Virus record (IMG/VR): IMGVR_UViG_3300032242_001675
Span: 1-58,665 of that record
Source of the DNA: a virus
Length of the DNA: 58,665 nucleotides
Reading direction: 5' to 3' (one strand)
Of this stretch, positions 6,949 to 15,495 are shown in pieces. Below the pieces are notes generated by a model, which saw only the letters and a list, made by a program, of their open reading frames with translations, did not search any database and had not been told where the DNA came from. Within the stretch, counting starts at the first letter, position 1, and the number at the start of each line of letters is the position of its first letter. The translations under genes were made by a program, and so were the position numbers.

Positions 6949-7900
6949 AGAACTATTACAGCAGGCATTAGAATTGTTGGTTGCTTATCGAGACTACACA
7001 GGGGATTTTCGTATAGCGAACAAATGCGGATCGACAATCCAAGCACTTGAGGCAGAGTTAGCAAAGCCTGAATTGCCAAGGGTTTTCAGGGAAGTTCCGA
7101 TTGGCGATAATTATGTCCTGCGCTTTTACCCGTCGGATACAGGCTGGATGTGCGGGATTAGCAATGAGATGATGGATGCGATTGAAGAGTTATCCAAGCC
7201 TGAGCAAGAACCTGAACCTAAGTCTATTAAAGCAGAAGACCTTTTAGTTGAGTCCTATTATCCGCGCACAGGTACAAGTGATCGAGGGATAAAAATTACG
7301 CACACACCAACAGGCTTAATTGTTTATTGTGAGTCAGAGTACAGTCAGCACGCCAACAAAAAATTAGCTTTGCAAAAGTTAGAAGCAAAGTTAGCCAAGC
7401 CTGAGCAAGACTGGGATTTACTTGCAAAAACTCAAGAGTCCCTTCGTGAACATATGGCACGGATTAAAGAGTTGGAAGCACAGCTAGCCAAGCAAAAAGC
7501 ATTGGACAAGAAAGCCGACAACGCCCGTGATTTGGGGCTGGATTATGAGCCTGAGCAAACGCCTGTGGCGTGGGCAACATTTGATGGCGAAGGTAATTAC
7601 GATTATAGGAATTACGAGGATAACAAAAATTATCGTGACGAGTTTATTGAGCGCAACGGTACAAAGTATGCTAGTTGGGTAATGCCTCTTTACGCCGCAC
7701 CACAAAAGTATTGCCCGTCAGAAAACAATGCGACTTACGAAAAAGGTTTTGTTGACGGCATGGCAAAGCAAATGCACTCAAGCGTTGATCGTGCGGTGAA
7801 TGCGATGGATAAAAAATGCGATGTACATGAGTGCCGCAGGAAGGTACGAGAGGCAGACGATGACGCTAGCCTAGCAGGTGCAATTATTTACAGGAGATAG
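6941..7900 (+). CDS. Modular accessory protein with repeated KPE linkers
   Basis: 319 residues, the longest accessory gene. It opens with a LLQQALELL helix and contains several copies of an ALEAELAKPE-type element (about 31-46, 145-156, 170-184), each a short helix followed by a Lys-Pro-Glu linker. Near 200-255 lies a domain with TPVAWATFDG and ending PLYAAPQ, a closing motif common in mosaic phage proteins. The modular repeats suggest assembly by duplication of helix-linker units. Function unknown. ATG at 6941 was chosen for GGAG seven bases upstream. Confidence 0.75.
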   Translation: MNKELLQQALELLVAYRDYTGDFRIANKCGSTIQALEAELAKPELPRVFREVPIGDNYVLRFYPSDTGWMCGISNEMMDAIEELSKPEQEPEPKSIKAEDLLVESYYPRTGTSDRGIKITHTPTGLIVYCESEYSQHANKKLALQKLEAKLAKPEQDWDLLAKTQESLREHMARIKELEAQLAKQKALDKKADNARDLGLDYEPEQTPVAWATFDGEGNYDYRNYEDNKNYRDEFIERNGTKYASWVMPLYAAPQKYCPSENNATYEKGFVDGMAKQMHSSVDRAVNAMDKKCDVHECRRKVREADDDASLAGAIIYRR

Positions 7901-7902
7901 CA

Positions 7903-8127
7903 ATGCCGTTTAAACAACACCCAACTGACCCAACAAAGGTTATTTACAAAACAAACGAGTATTGTGTACCCAAGCCGTGGGTGGGTCTGACGGATAAAAA
8001 CATTGAAGAGGTTTATGAAATAACAAGCCAACAAACCCTACGCCCTCAAGATAGGCATATGGTACTCGCTTTTGCTCAGGCAGTTGAAGCTAAACTCAAG
8101 GATAAGAACGATGCAACATATACCTGA
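7903..8127 (+). CDS. Small phage protein with WVGLT motif
   Basis: 74 residues. PWVGLTDKNIEEVYEI followed by a helix ending FAQAVEAKLKDK is a layout common in small phage proteins. The following protein has a related EWVGLTPEEIESIV segment, so the two share a module. GGAG before the ATG. Confidence 0.68.
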   Translation: MPFKQHPTDPTKVIYKTNEYCVPKPWVGLTDKNIEEVYEITSQQTLRPQDRHMVLAFAQAVEAKLKDKNDATYT

Positions 8128-8350
8128 TTTGTACGCTGATGTTGATTTGCAAATGCTTAAAAAGAAAATTCAGGCGATTGAATCAGCAATTACTAATCCT
8201 AAGCGTGAATGGGTAGGTCTGACACCTGAGGAAATAGAATCAATAGTTGATGCAAACACAACGGATAGTGGAGGTTTTGATATATGGTGTGATGGTTTTG
8301 GTGTTGCCCGCGCAGTTATGGAAAAACTTAAGGAGATGAACAATGGATGA
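8111..8350 (+). CDS. Small phage protein with WVGLT motif (related to previous)
   Basis: 79 residues with EWVGLTPEEIESIV at about 36-50, matching the module in the preceding protein. The ATG at 8111 has AAGGA upstream and overlaps the preceding gene by 17 bases. Function unknown. Confidence 0.65.
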   Translation: MQHIPDLYADVDLQMLKKKIQAIESAITNPKREWVGLTPEEIESIVDANTTDSGGFDIWCDGFGVARAVMEKLKEMNNG

Positions 8351-8555
8351 GCAAGAATTGATTAGACGGTCGCAGGTTGCTTGGTATGACAATACGGGCA
8401 AATATATTTATGTACCCGTTTATTCTGCAAGTGGGGTTTTGATGCGGGAAATTGCTTTTCGCAAAGAAGACGGAGAATGGGTCGGCAAGTTAATCCACGC
8501 AGACATGGTTGAGTTGATTAAATACGCTGAAGCAAATAGGGTGAAGAAAGCATGA
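8343..8555 (+). CDS. Small hypothetical protein
   Basis: 70 residues, with a beta-rich middle (KYIYVPVYSASGVLM) and a helical end. AAGGAG lies six bases before the ATG. No family recognised. Confidence 0.63.
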   Translation: MDEQELIRRSQVAWYDNTGKYIYVPVYSASGVLMREIAFRKEDGEWVGKLIHADMVELIKYAEANRVKKA

Positions 8556-8827
8556 ACGATTTTCAAAAATCATTTTTAGCACGGGGCACGGGGTCAACAC
8601 TCTACACACAAAAAGAATTTGATGACCAACTAGCCATAGCCAAGGCCCAGATCATGCAGGTTGCGATCGAAACAACCAAGACGGCGATTGCAATTGAGCG
8701 GGGAGAATGTGCCAAGATAGCATCTAATATGGCGTCAGAATGGGCAGATAACCCAGAGGCGCCTATGAGTTTACCGATTGCGCTAGAAGCGTGCGCTGAT
8801 AAAATTCGCAATCGGTTAATAAAATGA
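8552..8827 (+). CDS. Hypothetical helical protein
   Basis: 91 residues, starting in an ATGA overlap. FDDQLAIAKAQIMQVAIE and the later CAKIASNMASEWADNP suggest a long helix followed by a conserved end seen in small phage proteins (GECAKIA type). Function unknown. Confidence 0.65.
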   Translation: MNDFQKSFLARGTGSTLYTQKEFDDQLAIAKAQIMQVAIETTKTAIAIERGECAKIASNMASEWADNPEAPMSLPIALEACADKIRNRLIK

Positions 8828-8910
8828 GCGATATTCCAGATTGGTTTTTTGTGGCATATATTGCGTGGTGTGGAATCTTATTGATAATAAAGGGGTGGTT
8901 ACATGAATGA
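8824..8910 (+). CDS. 28-residue membrane peptide
   Basis: Encodes 28 residues, nearly all one hydrophobic helix (WFFVAYIAWCGILLIIKGW). Both ends overlap neighbouring genes, and the start overlaps the previous stop as ATGA. Very short, so uncertain, but it resembles the other tiny membrane genes in this train. Confidence 0.42.
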   Translation: MSDIPDWFFVAYIAWCGILLIIKGWLHE

Positions 8911-9100
8911 AGAAGAAGAAGAAGCAGCGTGGGCAGAAATAGAACGTAAACAAAAAATTCAACAAATTAAATTAGGCGATGATTATTACGAAGCCGTTCT
9001 AGCCGCCCAATTATTTGTTGAAAATACAAGCGCCAATGAGTTGGCGATCATGACGCTCAGAAAAGCATTTGAGCTCGGTTTTAGGCAAGGACGTATGTAA
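8903..9100 (+). CDS. Small acidic hypothetical protein
   Basis: 65 residues with a run of five Glu near the start (NEEEEEAAWAEIE) and a helical remainder. AAGGGG precedes the ATG. No family recognised. Confidence 0.6.
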   Translation: MNEEEEEAAWAEIERKQKIQQIKLGDDYYEAVLAAQLFVENTSANELAIMTLRKAFELGFRQGRM

Positions 9101-9333
9101 TGTCAGGTTACTCACTATCGCTTGTTAGACGCATTACTAGTAAGCAATACAGACCCTTTACACAGCTCGCTTTAAAAGCCATTGAGCGAAACGTGAGCAT
9201 TGTTGAAATTGCTACGTATTTAGGCGTTTCACGCACAGCCGTCTACGCTTGGTTTTTGGGTAAGTACGAACCAAGCGAAGACAAGTTTAATAAACTGGAG
9301 AAATATCTTGGATCAATGCAAAAAAGAATTTGA
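9100..9333 (+). CDS. Helix-turn-helix DNA-binding protein
   Basis: 77 residues. SIVEIATYLGVSRTAVYAWF (33-52) is a clear XRE-like helix-turn-helix, with the usual Ala, Gly and hydrophobic positions, followed by GKYEPSEDKFNKLEKYL as in Cro/CI-type proteins. It has no cleavage or oligomerisation domain, so a small Cro-like regulator is likely. It lies at the distal end of the plus arm, next to the convergence point; its operator is not evident. Confidence 0.8.
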   Translation: MSGYSLSLVRRITSKQYRPFTQLALKAIERNVSIVEIATYLGVSRTAVYAWFLGKYEPSEDKFNKLEKYLGSMQKRI

Positions 9334-9442
9334 TGAATGGGTAGCGTTACTTAAAGAACTTAAGCGTGAAGAATTATTGCTAGATCCTTACACCATTTGG
9401 TTAGAAGCGTGGCACGTTGCTAATATGGTTAAAAAAAACTAA
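9308..9442 (+). CDS. 44-residue hypothetical protein with TTG start
   Basis: A TTG at 9308 preceded by GGAG at seven bases opens a frame for 44 residues (MDQCKKEFDEWVALL first). It overlaps the regulator gene and its stop overlaps the stop of the converging ejection-protein gene by four bases. It is the last gene of the plus arm. The good binding site and tight packing support it, but the rare start lowers confidence. Confidence 0.5.
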   Translation: MDQCKKEFDEWVALLKELKREELLLDPYTIWLEAWHVANMVKKN

Positions 9443-10761
9443 TAGGATTGAGAGCCAATAGCTAATTGTTGGTTAAATTCTTTTTGTTTTTCAGGTGGTA
9501 AAGACATGTAGTAATCGTACATGTCTTTGCCGATGCCCCCTGCAGTAAGGGCGGCGCCAGCACCAAAAGTAATTGGATTAGGAACCATCATCAAAGCCCC
9601 ACCCAATCCGCTTGCATAGTTGCTTACCGCACCAGAGGTATCACCCGCTTGTTGCGCTTGATAACCCTTGTAAATATCGTGACCAGCAAGCGCTCCGCCC
9701 AACGGGCCAAGGAATGGTCGGGCTTTAGAAAGTAATTTTGCAATCGGCGACTCTAATGCTGACTCTACACCTGCCGCCGAATGACCGCCCAAACTTTTAA
9801 AATTTTTCTCTGACTCAAGCGCCGCACGTTCCAACGGAACAACTTGAGATTCTTTACTATTCATGTGCTCAAGTAATTTTGCTTCAGCTGATTTTTTGGC
9901 AGTAGCCGCGCTACTAGCGGCGGTTTTTTGTTCCTGATAAAGATCTTTGAGCATTGCCAATTTTTGTTCTTGGGGAATGCTAGATTCAATAATCTTTTTA
10001 TAAGCAAGATCAAATTCTGTTTGCATAGGCGCCGGAGCTAATACGCCCATAGGACTTGATGCGGTAATGCCGGGAAACTCCAAAGTAATACCGCCGGGTT
10101 TAACCAGCCCTTGCGTTTGTAATGCTTGCAATCCAGATTTACCTGCGGCACCATGCTCGGCAATCTCTTGTGTTCGTGCTTGATAACCCGTTTGATTTGC
10201 TCGTCCTGTATTTGGATTAGGCGCCTCGCTACCTTGACCTTGTATCTGACGAGTGTGCTCATCGGGCAAAATAATTTTTTGCGTGACTTCATTTAATGGC
10301 GTTTTAGCTTTTATTTTTTCTTCAATATAAGCGTTACGAGCTTTTTCAAGCTCATTCTTTTCCATCAAATGTAACTGAGCGAGGTCGTCCGATTGACGTT
10401 TCAAGGCGTCAAATTTTAATTCATAATCCTGCAACCCACCTTGATGTGCGGCTTGATTTTTTAACCACTCATCTCGAGCAATTTGAGCAGGATTTGGTTT
10501 AACTTCAGGCGCAACGTAGTCAGGAAAAGATTTAGCAACTGATCTACCAACGCCCGCACCAATGCCAGTAGCTAATATTTTTTCTGCCGTATTAGGTGAG
10601 TTATACAGATCTTTAACAATTGAGCCAGTAGGCTTTTGTTCCTTGTTATCGACAGACTGGTATGGTTGCTCAAGCGTGGGCAATTCAAACTTGCCTGTAT
10701 CTTTATTGACAAACTCAGGCAGTATGCTTGACAACTCGGATTGAACTTCTTGCTCAGCCAT
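9439..10761 (-). CDS. Putative internal/ejection protein (last gene of the minus arm)
   Basis: 440 residues. The middle is long and helical with charged heptads (about 95-300). The C-terminal region (about 335-425) contains Gly/Ala-rich membrane-like stretches (LGGALAGHDIYKGY, FGAGAALTAGGIGKDM). Helical proteins with glycine-zipper-like ends placed after the tail genes are typical of podovirus proteins ejected into the cell with the DNA. Low GC like the adjoining accessory genes. The assignment rests on position and composition, not on a recognised family. Confidence 0.65.
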   Translation of the reverse strand: MAEQEVQSELSSILPEFVNKDTGKFELPTLEQPYQSVDNKEQKPTGSIVKDLYNSPNTAEKILATGIGAGVGRSVAKSFPDYVAPEVKPNPAQIARDEWLKNQAAHQGGLQDYELKFDALKRQSDDLAQLHLMEKNELEKARNAYIEEKIKAKTPLNEVTQKIILPDEHTRQIQGQGSEAPNPNTGRANQTGYQARTQEIAEHGAAGKSGLQALQTQGLVKPGGITLEFPGITASSPMGVLAPAPMQTEFDLAYKKIIESSIPQEQKLAMLKDLYQEQKTAASSAATAKKSAEAKLLEHMNSKESQVVPLERAALESEKNFKSLGGHSAAGVESALESPIAKLLSKARPFLGPLGGALAGHDIYKGYQAQQAGDTSGAVSNYASGLGGALMMVPNPITFGAGAALTAGGIGKDMYDYYMSLPPEKQKEFNQQLAIGSQSY

Positions 10762-10763
10762 GG

Positions 10764-12416
10764 TTATTCCTTAGTTGCGTAAGGCGAGTGTTTAACTAAA
10801 TCCGCATACGTGGTATGGAATCGTTTAACAACGTCTTTATATTCGGGCGATGAAAAGAAAGAAGAAGTTGCTGCATTAGGATTTTTTTCAAAATATTGTG
10901 CTTGTTTTTCAGCCATTTCGCCCATGTACTTGTTAGTAACTATATTTTTACTACCCAAATACATGATAAAAGAAGCCGGATCTGTTTCTTTAAACCCCGG
11001 TTTAGCCATTTGTTGCGCATCAAACGTGGAAATCTGAGGGCCATATATAGACTTGCCCGCTTTCATTACGTCTTGATTTAAAGTGTAAATTAACTGAGCA
11101 ATATTTCTAGCAACGGCTTGTTTTTCAGGCAACAAATTTAACTTGTTAATAGCTTCACTAACTGGAACCGAAGCGCTTCCCCATGGCGTATTGACGCCGC
11201 TTTCCGCCAACTGAAGTAATGCGGTCATCGGCCCTTGATGAACCAATTGACCCACCACGTCTTTATTGTTTTTAACCAGATCAATAAGTTCTCGTGTTTT
11301 AACGTCATTCATCGCAACTGTATTTTGGTCATACCCAGCAAGCGTATTATGTTTTTCAACATAAGGGGTCATACGTTTTTCTCGCTCTGCTTTTAATGCT
11401 TCAATATCCGCCTCGCCTTGTTTTTTCAATAGATCTTGTTTCGTTGCCAAACTTGATTGCGTATTGTTTGAAGCTAAAACACCTGCGCCGTTTTCTTGTT
11501 TAAAAATTCCCGTAGCAATTGCGTTCCTTACTAGCGGGTTGCTCATGTCTAATGGCTGGTCAGGCTTCACCCCCATTGTTTGAGCAACCTGCGCAATGTA
11601 CGCAGGCGTTGGGTTATTATCTGAGGCAGGTGCCCACTTGCTAATAACGCCAGCGATTGTGTTAATTCCTTGATCGCCATAGGCTTTTAACAAATTGTCG
11701 GTAGCTTTTATACCCTCGTCTAATGAACTGAAAGCAACCAATTTGCCATCTTTCATAATAGCGCCGGGGTTATTGTTTCTTAACGGCGCAGGAATATTGC
11801 TACTTTGATTGGCGGGTATAACGCCTTGATCTTTTAAAACAGCTTCAAAACCGTTTCCGTATTTAGCCAATTCTTTTGACACGTCAATACCTTGGCTTCT
11901 TAATGTCAACAAGTTTTTAATTGTTTCATTTTGCATACCTGCCGCGTTTTTAATTCCTTCAGCTAATTTTGGATCATAACGAGAAATGGCGATCATCAAT
12001 TCAGGCGTAAATTTATTAACAACGCCAGCTGGTATATTGCCTGACGCAATGGCTTGAGATGCAGTATTTGGGTCAGTGCCCATAATATTTGCAACCATGT
12101 CTATTGCTTTATTTTGTTTAGCAACTTCAAACTTCTGCCCCGCTAGCTGAGCACGCATCTGCGCAATAGCGGGGGCGCGGGTTTCTTGTTCTTCCTGCTG
12201 TTTACCGACGACGGAGGCGGCGTTGCCGAGCGCCTCGCCAAAGCTCCCCGTGCGCCCCGGCGCGAGGAACGCTCCCGCCACGTTCAGCATATTGGGCTCG
12301 TTACGACGCTCAAGCGACTGGAGCGCTTGGTTTAACGCGTCAAAGTATTCTTTCTGGTACTCGGGGTCGGTCGACGCGCCGGGTGCGATGTTAGGTAATG
12401 CGCCAGCTGTTGCCAT
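10764..12416 (-). CDS. Internal virion protein with muramidase-like domain
   Basis: 550 residues. Residues about 208-310 match the domain seen in virion-associated peptidoglycan hydrolases: PLRNNNPGAI, then a FSSLDEGIKA helix, a YGDQGINTI turn, YIAQVAQTMGV and a closing helix with KQENG. It probably opens the cell wall during DNA entry. The first ~80 residues are encoded by GC-rich DNA like the genes before it, while the remainder is AT-rich, so the gene looks chimeric with a junction near 12.15 kb. The conserved N-terminus may dock the protein into the virion. Confidence 0.75.
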   Translation of the reverse strand: MATAGALPNIAPGASTDPEYQKEYFDALNQALQSLERRNEPNMLNVAGAFLAPGRTGSFGEALGNAASVVGKQQEEQETRAPAIAQMRAQLAGQKFEVAKQNKAIDMVANIMGTDPNTASQAIASGNIPAGVVNKFTPELMIAISRYDPKLAEGIKNAAGMQNETIKNLLTLRSQGIDVSKELAKYGNGFEAVLKDQGVIPANQSSNIPAPLRNNNPGAIMKDGKLVAFSSLDEGIKATDNLLKAYGDQGINTIAGVISKWAPASDNNPTPAYIAQVAQTMGVKPDQPLDMSNPLVRNAIATGIFKQENGAGVLASNNTQSSLATKQDLLKKQGEADIEALKAEREKRMTPYVEKHNTLAGYDQNTVAMNDVKTRELIDLVKNNKDVVGQLVHQGPMTALLQLAESGVNTPWGSASVPVSEAINKLNLLPEKQAVARNIAQLIYTLNQDVMKAGKSIYGPQISTFDAQQMAKPGFKETDPASFIMYLGSKNIVTNKYMGEMAEKQAQYFEKNPNAATSSFFSSPEYKDVVKRFHTTYADLVKHSPYATKE

Positions 12417-12421
12417 GATTA

Positions 12422-13690
12422 TTATGTACCTCCGATTTGTCCGGTTTGTCCGGTTTGCGCAGCTATAAGCGAACCGAGCGGATCACTAGATGCGTTTGCA
12501 GCGTTTAAAGTGGCTTGGCTAGGGTTTCCGTTATTACTACCAAACAAATTCCCAATACTACTCATCAATGTTTGACCTTGCGTTGAGCCCAACAGCGAGC
12601 CGATACCGGCGATCTGGGACAAAGGCGCGGATTGGTACGCACCGGGTATCGGTCCCGAATACTGATTCTGCACAGATGTTGGAATCGTGTAGCCGCGCAA
12701 AATGTTTGCTTGCGCCGCCGCGGTCTGCAACGGAAACAGTTGCTGGTTCTGCGCAATCTGTTGTTGCTGGCCGCCTAGCGTGGAGAGCGCGTTTACGTCG
12801 TTTAAGCCGAGTTGCTGGGTTTGTGCGGCAAGGTTACCACCCGCAATCCCTGCGTTAATCAGGTTCTGTTGCTCTTGCGACGCCATGTTACCCTGAATGT
12901 TACCAATGTTCGCCTCGTTTGCTTGTTGCGTGTTGGTCAGCTGACCGAGCGTAGAGCCTGCGCTCAGTTGGTTCTGCGCACCGTAGTTAGCTAATGTACC
13001 TGCGGTTTGCCCCAGCTGACCTTGCAACGCCGCTTGCGCCTGCGCTTGGTTCATAGCGTTCTGGTAGCCGGTGTTCAGCGCGTTCGTCTGCGCGGCGGTC
13101 GTTTGTTGACCGTACTGACCTAGCGTGTTGGCCAACGCCTGCGCTCCGCGTTGCGAGCCGAACTGCCCCGAACCTACTAACCCCGCGGTGGTTTGCGGGG
13201 CTACGTTTTGCATGATGTTCTGCTCGGCCAGATCGCCGATCTGAGAAACCACGTCATTAACGTAAGGGTTCATGTAGTTCTGAACCGTGTTGTAGGTCGG
13301 GTTAGCAGCGGAGTTAAGGTAGGGTTGCGCCGCCCCGAGCACGTTTGTGCTCGCGCCCTGCTGGAGGTAAGGTTGCGCCGCACCAACGGCGTTCTGCCCG
13401 AGCGCCATGTTTAGCGCCCCCGCTGAGGCTTGTGTAGGGTCGTAGTTGGTGACTTGGCTCAGGTCGCCCTGCGCCGTGCTTAACGTAGGCTGGTAGTTAC
13501 CGACGTTCTGTTGCGCTAGGCTATACGCCTGATTCTGCATCGGCGTAGCGCCCACGTACTGCGCGTTGCCGCCTGCGGTGCCCGCCTGAGCGAGGTTGTT
13601 AAGGTAGTCGGTGTAGAACGCAGGTGCGGTCGTTGACTGCGTTTGCGTGGTGTCAATGCTCGGTAGTGCGCCGCCTTGGGTGAGTGACAT
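12422..13690 (-). CDS. Gln/Ala/Asn-rich putative ejection protein
   Basis: 422 residues, extremely rich in Gln, Ala, Asn and Gly, with recurring AQPYL and QxNALNT segments and no charged core. Such low-complexity helical proteins next to a muramidase-containing internal protein are typical of P22-like ejection proteins, which form a conduit across the envelope. It precedes two other candidates (10764 and 9439), giving the usual set of three. No sequence family recognised. Confidence 0.65.
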   Translation of the reverse strand: MSLTQGGALPSIDTTQTQSTTAPAFYTDYLNNLAQAGTAGGNAQYVGATPMQNQAYSLAQQNVGNYQPTLSTAQGDLSQVTNYDPTQASAGALNMALGQNAVGAAQPYLQQGASTNVLGAAQPYLNSAANPTYNTVQNYMNPYVNDVVSQIGDLAEQNIMQNVAPQTTAGLVGSGQFGSQRGAQALANTLGQYGQQTTAAQTNALNTGYQNAMNQAQAQAALQGQLGQTAGTLANYGAQNQLSAGSTLGQLTNTQQANEANIGNIQGNMASQEQQNLINAGIAGGNLAAQTQQLGLNDVNALSTLGGQQQQIAQNQQLFPLQTAAAQANILRGYTIPTSVQNQYSGPIPGAYQSAPLSQIAGIGSLLGSTQGQTLMSSIGNLFGSNNGNPSQATLNAANASSDPLGSLIAAQTGQTGQIGGT

Positions 13691-13692
13691 GA

Positions 13693-15264
13693 TTATTTCC
13701 TTCCTGCGCGGTGAAGCGCCTGTTTCATATATTGGAGGGGCGAGGCTTTGGGGGGTATTTTATCGGTGGGAGCCGCCCGTTTATGCTCCCTCAGTGACTT
13801 TCTAAACTCATCCAGCAGGTGCGCGCCGGCATCGCTCGAGCCGTCGCCGAGCTGAGCGACGGTGTCCGCGTCAAACACGAACTCGCCGTCTGCGAGCATC
13901 GCTGGAATTTCATCCGACTGCCCAGTACCTTTACCTTTAACATAATGCCCCGTAGCACCCGTGATGAACTCAGGTACGTGTACGTCGCCCCCGTGAGCGT
14001 AGCCCGATAACGGCGCGCCGTTGATGAGCGCCAACGCCTGCTGAGTTGCAGACCCGCTCGTGGGCGCGGAGGGTTGTTGCCCGCTAACGGGAATGTTAGG
14101 GCTAGGTTTGCCCATCTGCCCGCCCATGAACTGCGTGGGTAGCCCGTTTGACTCCGAGCCGTAAGTGAAGAATGACGACTTGGGCTTACCCGCTAGCATT
14201 TGAAACAACTTGGGGTGTACGTCTTGGAGCTGCGCCAAGTCCGTTACGCTCCCACCCGAGGCGGCGTGTACGGTGTTTTCTGGCGCCATCGCTAAGTTGT
14301 ATCCGATCTGCTGGTACTTGTCCTCGTTCGCAAACGGGTCAGTGTTATTGACTTGTCCTCCCGCTAGTGCTGTGGGCGATAAGTTGCCGGGCAACGCCCC
14401 GCCCGCTGACGTGCCACCGCTAGGTACGAGGTTTGATGCTGACGTACCGTTTGTCCCTGAACTTGTCCCAGACTTACCTAAACTAGACAATCCATTGATT
14501 AAACCGAGCGCGCCAGAACCGAGCTTTAACCCGTTTGCAATTTCAGCGGCTGATAATCCCGCCCCAGTCGCTGCACCAGCACCAGCCCCCAGAGCACCCA
14601 ACTCCGTACCCGGTATTAAACTACCACCGGTTACTGGAAAAGCCTCAGCACCCGCCGCCGTACCGCCTAGAGCAGGGGCTAGCGCCGCCGCACCCGCCAA
14701 TCCTAGCGCCCCTAGCCCAAACAGCTTGGCGTTTGACCAATCCTGCGGGGTCTGTTCGGTAGCGTTCATAGCCGACACGCCCTCGGGCAATGCGCTAGCG
14801 TCCATCCACGCCGCGCTACTCGCATCGCGCCCGTTGTTCGTGTTGCCGTAAATGAACTTCTGACCGTTAAGAACCCAAGTGGTCGGTACGCCTTGGTAGC
14901 TTGGAGATTTCGGGTCGGGCGTGGCGCCCATGTTTTGCAGGGCGGCGGCTCCGCTCGCCATGGTCGAGTCGCTACCCATCGTGTTAGGTATACCCAGCGC
15001 ATCGGCGGCGCTTGAGGTCGCTTTGCTGTAGCCGAGGTCTTGCAACACCTTCGTGACGTCACCGCCGTTGTAGGTTTCTTGCGTCTGTTTCAACCAGTCC
15101 GCAGTCGGTGCGGAGCCGTAAACTTGTTGGTAGGCGGCGGTCAGGTTATCGGGCGTGAGCGCCTGCTGGGCGTCGTAGGCGCCCGAGTCAGCCGTCGACT
15201 GCCCCGTTGTGCTGTCGGTATATGTGTTAGCCCCGCTCGGGTCAAACCCTCGTGATATCGTCAT
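13693..15264 (-). CDS. Virion-associated protein with SDEIPAMLADGEFVF motif
   Basis: 523 residues. The centre is Ala/Gly-rich (about 170-300). Toward the C-terminus there is AASGGSVTDL and YAHGGDVHVPEF, then GKGTGQSDEIPAMLADGEFV, a motif common near the ends of phage virion proteins including tape-measure and tail-tip proteins. It lies between a gp10-like tail protein and the ejection proteins. Its short xGGxV peptides also occur in four other proteins of this phage. Confidence 0.65.
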   Translation of the reverse strand: MTISRGFDPSGANTYTDSTTGQSTADSGAYDAQQALTPDNLTAAYQQVYGSAPTADWLKQTQETYNGGDVTKVLQDLGYSKATSSAADALGIPNTMGSDSTMASGAAALQNMGATPDPKSPSYQGVPTTWVLNGQKFIYGNTNNGRDASSAAWMDASALPEGVSAMNATEQTPQDWSNAKLFGLGALGLAGAAALAPALGGTAAGAEAFPVTGGSLIPGTELGALGAGAGAATGAGLSAAEIANGLKLGSGALGLINGLSSLGKSGTSSGTNGTSASNLVPSGGTSAGGALPGNLSPTALAGGQVNNTDPFANEDKYQQIGYNLAMAPENTVHAASGGSVTDLAQLQDVHPKLFQMLAGKPKSSFFTYGSESNGLPTQFMGGQMGKPSPNIPVSGQQPSAPTSGSATQQALALINGAPLSGYAHGGDVHVPEFITGATGHYVKGKGTGQSDEIPAMLADGEFVFDADTVAQLGDGSSDAGAHLLDEFRKSLREHKRAAPTDKIPPKASPLQYMKQALHRAGRK

Positions 15265-15494
15265 GGCTCTATGCTCATTATGCCGACTAGGCTCTGCGCC
15301 CAGTCCTGCCAGTGATTAAAATTCCTCGTGTCAGGTACCGCGGAGTTACCAAAATAACCGATACCCGCTACTGCGGTGCCCCACTCCTGCCATCGGTCCT
15401 CGGGCAATACCCCTAACTGATTGCTAGCGAACTGCTCATTGAGTAGCGAGCACCAAGAGTCCCACGAATGCTCACGAGGGTCGTAAACAACCAT
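15261..15494 (-). CDS. Small tail-region protein
   Basis: 77 residues starting MVVYDPREHSWDSW. The ATG at 15494 overlaps the end of the gp10-like gene, and the stop overlaps the next start. Small Trp-rich proteins at this position often accompany gp10-like tail genes. The longer upstream frame lies inside the gp10-like gene and was not used. Confidence 0.62.
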   Translation of the reverse strand: MVVYDPREHSWDSWCSLLNEQFASNQLGVLPEDRWQEWGTAVAGIGYFGNSAVPDTRNFNHWQDWAQSLVGIMSIEP

Positions 15495-15495
15495 G

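Noticed and set aside
9100-9333. Lysogeny repressor
   Set aside because: The helix-turn-helix protein is only 77 residues and lacks a dimerisation or cleavage domain; there is no integrase or partner operator region.
14210-14851. Plus-strand frame of 213 residues opposite the virion protein at 13693
   Set aside because: Composition (Pro/Ala-rich) is the mirror of the Ala/Gly-rich sense product; no binding site.
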